Source: Sphingomonadaceae bacterium
GTDB lineage: Bacteria; Pseudomonadota; Alphaproteobacteria; Sphingomonadales; Sphingomonadaceae
Length of the DNA: 64,000 nt
NCBI GenBank assembly: GCA_947477745.1
Contig: CANJUF010000002.1
Span: 62,001 to 126,000 of the forward strand
Direction: 5' to 3'
The notes beneath the pieces were generated by a model that was given only the letters and a program-made list of their open reading frames with translations, searched no databases and was not told the origin of the DNA. The position numbers and the translations under genes are program-made. Each line of letters opens with the position of its first letter. The first letter of the stretch is position 1. Shown here piece after piece: positions 60,221 to 64,000 of the stretch.

Positions 60221-61050
60221 GAGGTCAGCAAGGCTCGCAGTTCGGCGTCGTGCTGGCGCGGCGGGGCCACCCCGAAGAAATATTCAAAAGCTTTGGCTGC
60301 CTGGCCGATCAGCATCACCAGACCATCAACCGTGCGCAGGCCCTTGCGCTGAGCCGCCGAGAGCAAATCTGTTTCGAGCGGAGAATAGACCATGTCGAAA
60401 ACTGTAGCATTGTTCGCAAGCTCATCGAGCTGTGACAAGATGAAGCCCGGCATCATTTGCTGCCCCGTCATTCCCAGCTGCGTTGCGTTGATCAGCACGG
60501 CTGATTCGCAGAACGCGACCGAATCCGGCTCCATTTTCATCCCCACGCCAAAAACATTGCATTGGTTCGCAGCCTTGACGGCCTTGTCCGGATCGCGCGC
60601 CAGAACGAAGACCGAACCACAATTCTTTCCCGCGAGTACCGAGAAAGCCGATCTGGCCGCGCCGCCGCCGCCGATTACGCAGACTTCCTGACCTTCGAGA
60701 TTCAATCCGGCCAGTGCTTCTTCGACGCCGTCCACATCGGTGTTGGTGCCGGTCAACTCAGCTTCGGTAGACCGGAATACGCAATTGACCGCGCCGACTG
60801 CTTGCGCCTTGCCGTCGATTGCATCCAGACTGAGCTGTACCCTCTCTTTATGCGGGATCGTCGCGTTGCAGCCGCGCCACAGGGGATCCTTTCGCCGCGT
60901 GGCGAAATAGTCCGCCAGCTCTTCCGGTCTTACGTGACAGGCGCGGTACTCTGCATCGATGCCGAGCTTGCCCAGCCAGAAATTGTGGATAAGCGGCGAT
61001 TTGGAATGGGCGATCGGATCGCCAATCACCTCTGCGTAAGGGCGGGTCAT
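60217..61050 (-). CDS. aroE: Shikimate dehydrogenase
   Basis: A 277-residue NADPH enzyme reducing 3-dehydroshikimate in aromatic amino acid synthesis. The substrate site is [18 protein letters not shown]. The catalytic Lys is in [20 protein letters not shown] and the nucleotide site [16 protein letters not shown] follow, then INATQLGM and [14 protein letters not shown]. It starts at the ATG at 61050 and overlaps maf and coaE by 4 bases each. Confidence 0.95.
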   Translation of the reverse strand: MTRPYAEVIGDPIAHSKSPLIHNFWLGKLGIDAEYRACHVRPEELADYFATRRKDPLWRGCNATIPHKERVQLSLDAIDGKAQAVGAVNCVFRSTEAELTGTNTDVDGVEEALAGLNLEGQEVCVIGGGGAARSAFSVLAGKNCGSVFVLARDPDKAVKAANQCNVFGVGMKMEPDSVAFCESAVLINATQLGMTGQQMMPGFILSQLDELANNATVFDMVYSPLETDLLSAAQRKGLRTVDGLVMLIGQAAKAFEYFFGVAPPRQHDAELRALLTS

Positions 61051-61628
61051 GACGCCAGCTCGCCCAGATCGCGCAGCGCCCCCAGCACGGCGAGCAAAGG
61101 CATGCCGAGCACGGTGAAATGGCTGCCTTCGATCCGTTCGAAAAGGTGCGCCCCCATGGCCTCGATACGGAATACACCAACGCAGCCAGCAACTGCGGGC
61201 CATTCGGCATCGAGATAGTGGTCGATGAATTTGTCCGACAGATCGCGCACCCGCAGCGTCGCCAGTTCGCCGTGGCTCCAGACAAGCTCACCGCCGCGCG
61301 CCAAAGCTGCAGCCGAATGCAGCTCCATCTGCTTGCCGGAAAAGAACCTCAAGTGCTCTTGAGCTTCGTCGCGGCTGCCCGGCTTGTCGAACCGCCGGCC
61401 TTCCACTGAAACCAGGGAATCGCTGCCAAGCACCAGTTCCGCGCCGCTTTCGCCCGCCAGCGCCTTGGCCCGGGCCAGCGCCAGCACGACCTCCTGCGGC
61501 GAGGCCCACGCCATGCCGGCTTCGAGCGCGCGCTCGTCGATATCGGTCGGCATCACCGTAAAGAGCACTCCAGCATGGCGCAGCATGGCCTGACGCGACT
61601 GGCTTTTCGATGCGAGGACGAGTGTCAT
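61047..61628 (-). CDS. maf: Maf family nucleotide pyrophosphatase
   Basis: A 193-residue Maf/HAM1-like pyrophosphatase that hydrolyses non-canonical or canonical NTPs. It has [19 protein letters not shown], the DIDER motif, ALARAKAL and [19 protein letters not shown]. It overlaps ppsR and aroE by 4 bases each. Confidence 0.93.
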   Translation of the reverse strand: MTLVLASKSQSRQAMLRHAGVLFTVMPTDIDERALEAGMAWASPQEVVLALARAKALAGESGAELVLGSDSLVSVEGRRFDKPGSRDEAQEHLRFFSGKQMELHSAAALARGGELVWSHGELATLRVRDLSDKFIDHYLDAEWPAVAGCVGVFRIEAMGAHLFERIEGSHFTVLGMPLLAVLGALRDLGELAS

Positions 61629-62467
61629 TCGACCGGCGCGTCGCCACCCGGCTCGGGATTGGCGCGCCGCTCGTTGTAGAGGTTGATCACTGCCGCAGCG
61701 GTCTCCTCGATCGAACGGCGAGTGACGTCGATCACCGGCCAGCCGTTATCGGCGAACATGCGCCGGGCGTATTTGATCTCTGCCGCCACGCGGTCTTCAT
61801 CGACATAGTCGGTATCCGGGGACTGGCTCAATGAGATCAGGCGGTTGCGCCGCAGTTGCACCAGCCGGTCGGGCGCGGTGGTCAGCCCGACGACCAGCGG
61901 GCGGCGCAGGCCATAAAGCGCAGGCGGGGGCGGGCTTTCGACCACGATCGGGATATTCGCGACCTTGTAGCCGCGATTGGCGAGATAAATGCTGGTCGGC
62001 GTCTTCGAAGACCGCGAGACGCCCGCAAGCACGATATCGGCCTCTTCCCAGTCCTCCCAGGCCACCCCGTCATCGTGAGCGATTGTGTACTGGATGGCAT
62101 GGACGCGCGCGAAATAGGCATCGTCGAGCCGGTGCTGGCGGCCCGGCCGCCCGTGCGCTTCCTGGCCAAGCAGAGCCTCGAGCGCGTCGGTCACAACATC
62201 GAGCACCGGCACAGCCGGCATGCTGCGCGCGCTACATTGCTCCTCGAGCGCGGCGCGTGTCTTCTCGTTGACGAGGGTGTACAGCACGAGGCCCGGCTTG
62301 GAGGTGATCTCGCCCAGGATACGGTCGAGATTCTGCTGCGAGCGAACCATCGGCCAGAAATGGCGATCGACCTCGGTATCGTCGAACTGCGCGAGCGCAG
62401 CCTTGGCGATCATCTCGAGCGTTTCGCCGGTTGAATCGGACAGGAGGTGAAGGTTAATGCGCGTCAT
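61625..62467 (-). CDS. ppsR: Pyruvate, phosphate dikinase regulatory protein (PpsR/DUF299)
   Basis: A 280-residue bifunctional ADP-dependent kinase/phosphorylase that switches PEP synthase or PPDK activity. It has [20 protein letters not shown] at the start and the P-loop region [20 protein letters not shown] (about 148-167). The C-terminal block includes [19 protein letters not shown]. It is the COG1806 gene next to the origin in Caulobacter and Rickettsia (called RP001 there). It reads away from the 342-base intergenic region shared with hemE. Confidence 0.93.
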   Translation of the reverse strand: MTRINLHLLSDSTGETLEMIAKAALAQFDDTEVDRHFWPMVRSQQNLDRILGEITSKPGLVLYTLVNEKTRAALEEQCSARSMPAVPVLDVVTDALEALLGQEAHGRPGRQHRLDDAYFARVHAIQYTIAHDDGVAWEDWEEADIVLAGVSRSSKTPTSIYLANRGYKVANIPIVVESPPPPALYGLRRPLVVGLTTAPDRLVQLRRNRLISLSQSPDTDYVDEDRVAAEIKYARRMFADNGWPVIDVTRRSIEETAAAVINLYNERRANPEPGGDAPVE

Positions 62468-62809
62468 CTTGGCCCGTGATCGGTGCGAAGCCGGAACCGC
62501 CCGCAGCCTGTGGAAAGCACCCCCCATAAACCACGGGACAAATGCGCTGACAACCATGCCGGCCAAATGCGTCCCCGATTCCGGTCTTGCCCGAGTCCAT
62601 TGGCCCACATGTCGATAGAGATGCCCACAGGCTGGGTATAGCGGGGACAACCACAGCTTGACGCGGGCCAGCACCGAGTCGGAACGACAAGCAACCTGTT
62701 CATGGCGGGAGAAATCGGGCAAGGAGCCGCTATCCCCGATTTCCACAACATCAACAGACTCCTACAATCCTTATATAAATCTATTATTCTAGTATTAGGA
62801 CGATCCGAA
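62468..62809. other. Predicted chromosome replication origin (oriC)
   Basis: This 342-base gap between divergent ppsR and hemE is in the position of the known or proposed origin in Caulobacter and Rickettsia. It contains five imperfect DnaA-box-like sites ending in CCACA or starting TGTGG: 62509-62517 (TGTGGAAAG), 62601-62609, 62621-62629, 62647-62655 and 62739-62747 (ATTTCCACA, 7 of 9 to TTATCCACA). An A+T-rich tract lies at 62761-62800. Genes on both sides read away from it. No protein gene is seen inside. Confidence 0.75.
62761..62800. other. A+T-rich tract, candidate DNA unwinding element of oriC
   Basis: Thirty of 40 bases are A or T, including TTATATAAATCTATTATTCT, in a window that is about one-third A+T. 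It lies 10 bases upstream of hemE, beside the DnaA-box-like sites. It may also contain the hemE promoter (TATAAA-like). Confidence 0.65.
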
Positions 62810-63835
62810 ATGTCCGGAATCCTGCTTCGCACCCTGCGCGGCGAGAACCTGCCAGCACGCCCGGTATGGCTAATGCGCCAGGCTGGCCGCTACTTGCCCG
62901 AATACCGTGCCTTGCGCGAACAGAAGGGCGGGTTCCTGGCGCTGGTCTACGATACCGATGCCGCCGCTGAGATCACGCTCCAGCCGATCAGGCGCTTCGG
63001 CTTCGATGGCGCGATCCTGTTTTCCGACATTCTCATCGTGCCGCATGCAATGGGCCAGGACCTGGAGTTTCTGGCGGGCGAGGGGCCGCATCTCTCGCCT
63101 GCCCTGGTCGATACTGCACTCGGCGTGCTTCACGCAGTGCCCGAACGCCTGGCGCCAATCTACCAGACCGTAGCCAAGGTGCGGGCCATGCTGGGCAGCG
63201 AGCGCACTCTACTTGGCTTTGCCGGCAGCCCATGGACCGTGGCGACCTATATGGTGGCGGGGCAAGGCAGCCGCGACCAGCATGATACCCGCGCCATGGC
63301 TTACCGCGATCCTGCCGCCTTCCAGGGGATCATCGATGCGATCACCCAGATCACGGTGACTTATCTGGCGGGACAGATCGCGGCCGGCGCCGAAGCCGTG
63401 CAATTGTTCGACAGCTGGGCGGGCAGCCTAGCGCCTTCGGAATTTGAGCGCTGGGTAATCGCGCCCAATGCCGCCATCGTTGCCGCGCTGAAAGCTCGGT
63501 TCCCCGACGTGCCCGTGATCGGCTTTCCCAAGGGCGCGGGCGAAAAGCTGCCTTCCTATGCGCGCGAGACCGGAGTCGATGCGGTGGGGCTCGACGAGAC
63601 GATCGACCCGCTGTGGGCCGCCAAGGCGCTCCCCCCCCAAATGCCGGTCCAGGGCAATCTCGATCCGCTGCTGCTGCTTGCAGGCGGCGAGCAGCTCGAC
63701 ACGCAGGTGCGGACCATTCTCGACGCCTTCGCCGAGCGGCCCCATGTGTTCAACCTCGGTCATGGCATAGGGCAGCATACGCCCATCGCTCATGTCGAGC
63801 GCCTGCTTACGCTGGTGCGGGCGTGGCAGGCCTGA
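62810..63835 (+). CDS. hemE: Uroporphyrinogen decarboxylase
   Basis: A 341-residue heme-pathway enzyme converting uroporphyrinogen III to coproporphyrinogen III. It has RPVWLMRQAGRYLPEYRALR, AILFSDILIVPHAMG, GFAGSPWTVATYM, VQLFDSWAGSLAPSEFERWV and LGHGIGQHTP. The ATG at 62810 was chosen over an in-frame ATG at 62702, which would place the A+T-rich tract inside the coding region. hemE flanks the origin in several alphaproteobacteria. Confidence 0.95.
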   Translation: MSGILLRTLRGENLPARPVWLMRQAGRYLPEYRALREQKGGFLALVYDTDAAAEITLQPIRRFGFDGAILFSDILIVPHAMGQDLEFLAGEGPHLSPALVDTALGVLHAVPERLAPIYQTVAKVRAMLGSERTLLGFAGSPWTVATYMVAGQGSRDQHDTRAMAYRDPAAFQGIIDAITQITVTYLAGQIAAGAEAVQLFDSWAGSLAPSEFERWVIAPNAAIVAALKARFPDVPVIGFPKGAGEKLPSYARETGVDAVGLDETIDPLWAAKALPPQMPVQGNLDPLLLLAGGEQLDTQVRTILDAFAERPHVFNLGHGIGQHTPIAHVERLLTLVRAWQA

Positions 63836-63878
63836 CAGCGGGGATGACGAAGCTGCGGCGAACGGTTAGACCTGCGCC

Positions 63879-64000
63879 ATGAACGAGATTCTCTCGCTGA
63901 CTTATTACTGGCTCAAGGCCGGGCACGTGATTTTCGTGATCTTCTGGATGGCGGGTTTGTTCATGCTGCCGCGGTTTTTCGTTTATCATCAGGAGGCCGA
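63879..64000 (+). CDS. hemJ: Protoporphyrinogen oxidase HemJ (UPF0093), N-terminal part
   Basis: The first 40 codons are in the window; the rest lies beyond its right edge. MNEILSLTYYWLKAGHVIFV with IFWMAGLFMLPRFFVYH is the family start, with the conserved His of the first membrane helix and the Arg after it. HemJ oxidises protoporphyrinogen IX in bacteria lacking HemG or HemY. It lies 43 bases after hemE and fits a heme operon. Confidence 0.88.
   Translation, partial: MNEILSLTYYWLKAGHVIFVIFWMAGLFMLPRFFVYHQEA

Noticed and set aside
60562..61218. A 218-codon plus-strand frame opposite aroE and maf
   Set aside because: It spans two genes on the other strand and has no family features.
62702..62809. 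Upstream in-frame extension of hemE from an ATG at 62702
   Set aside because: The extra 36 residues are not part of the HemE family and would place the A+T-rich origin tract inside the gene.

Overview
The window is about 66% G+C. Its gene content points to an alphaproteobacterium of the order Sphingomonadales, probably the Erythrobacteraceae or Sphingomonadaceae. Pointers are two UrcA proteins, a PopZ-type DUF2497 protein, MmcB with an alphaproteobacterial LexA box, a ThiS-ThiG fusion, and the cluster dnaQ-coaE-aroE-maf-ppsR | hemE, which flanks the chromosome origin in this class. Species cannot be fixed from the sequence alone.

Layout. 1-740: remnant of a large serine recombinase running into tRNA-Arg(CCG). 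868-2560: small conserved genes including SOS-controlled mmcB. 2601-3605: a degenerate IS1595-family element with intact ends and an 8-bp target duplication, a passenger gene and an IS5 scar. 3831-11520: RNA helicase, lipid hydroxylase, DUF2141, MFS exporter, PAS protein, M48 protease, DsbA. 11571-13578: an intact LytS/LytTR two-component pair. 13619-24214: nadC, RNase T2, HD hydrolase, tadA, rpmB, phytase-like protein, M23 peptidase, xseA/purD (overlapping divergent starts) and a sugar kinase. 24204-30523: a translationally coupled suf operon (Rrf2 regulator, sufB, a DUF559 gene, a small membrane gene, sufC, D, S, T, A), in which sufC carries an in-frame palindromic repeat. 30651-30880: candidate small RNA. 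30881-41933: pyrD, ggt, acyl-CoA ligase, Ca2+/H+ antiporter, thiSG, merC, ctaA and rplM-rpsI.

42209-46155: a urcA gene followed by a PadR/DUF1700/GIN-domain envelope operon, then a metallophosphoesterase, a lipid kinase and a membrane protein. 46252-48895: a second urcA and a second LytTR regulator/kinase pair. Two promoters here carry 9-bp direct repeats spaced exactly 21 bp apart (four copies before urcA, two before the kinase), which looks like the operator set of the regulator lying between them. The kinase itself has an in-frame stop inside its ATPase domain. 48922-58844: fumarase, a degenerate PCMT homologue, TolC, PopZ, thioesterases, ferredoxin, ErpA, ExoIII, cell-wall hydrolase, ptsN and hpf.

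58850-64000: dnaQ, coaE, aroE, maf and ppsR on the minus strand, then a 342-bp gap with an A+T-rich stretch and DnaA-box-like sites, then hemE and hemJ on the plus strand. By conserved gene order this gap is the likely chromosome replication origin, with genes on both sides reading away from it.
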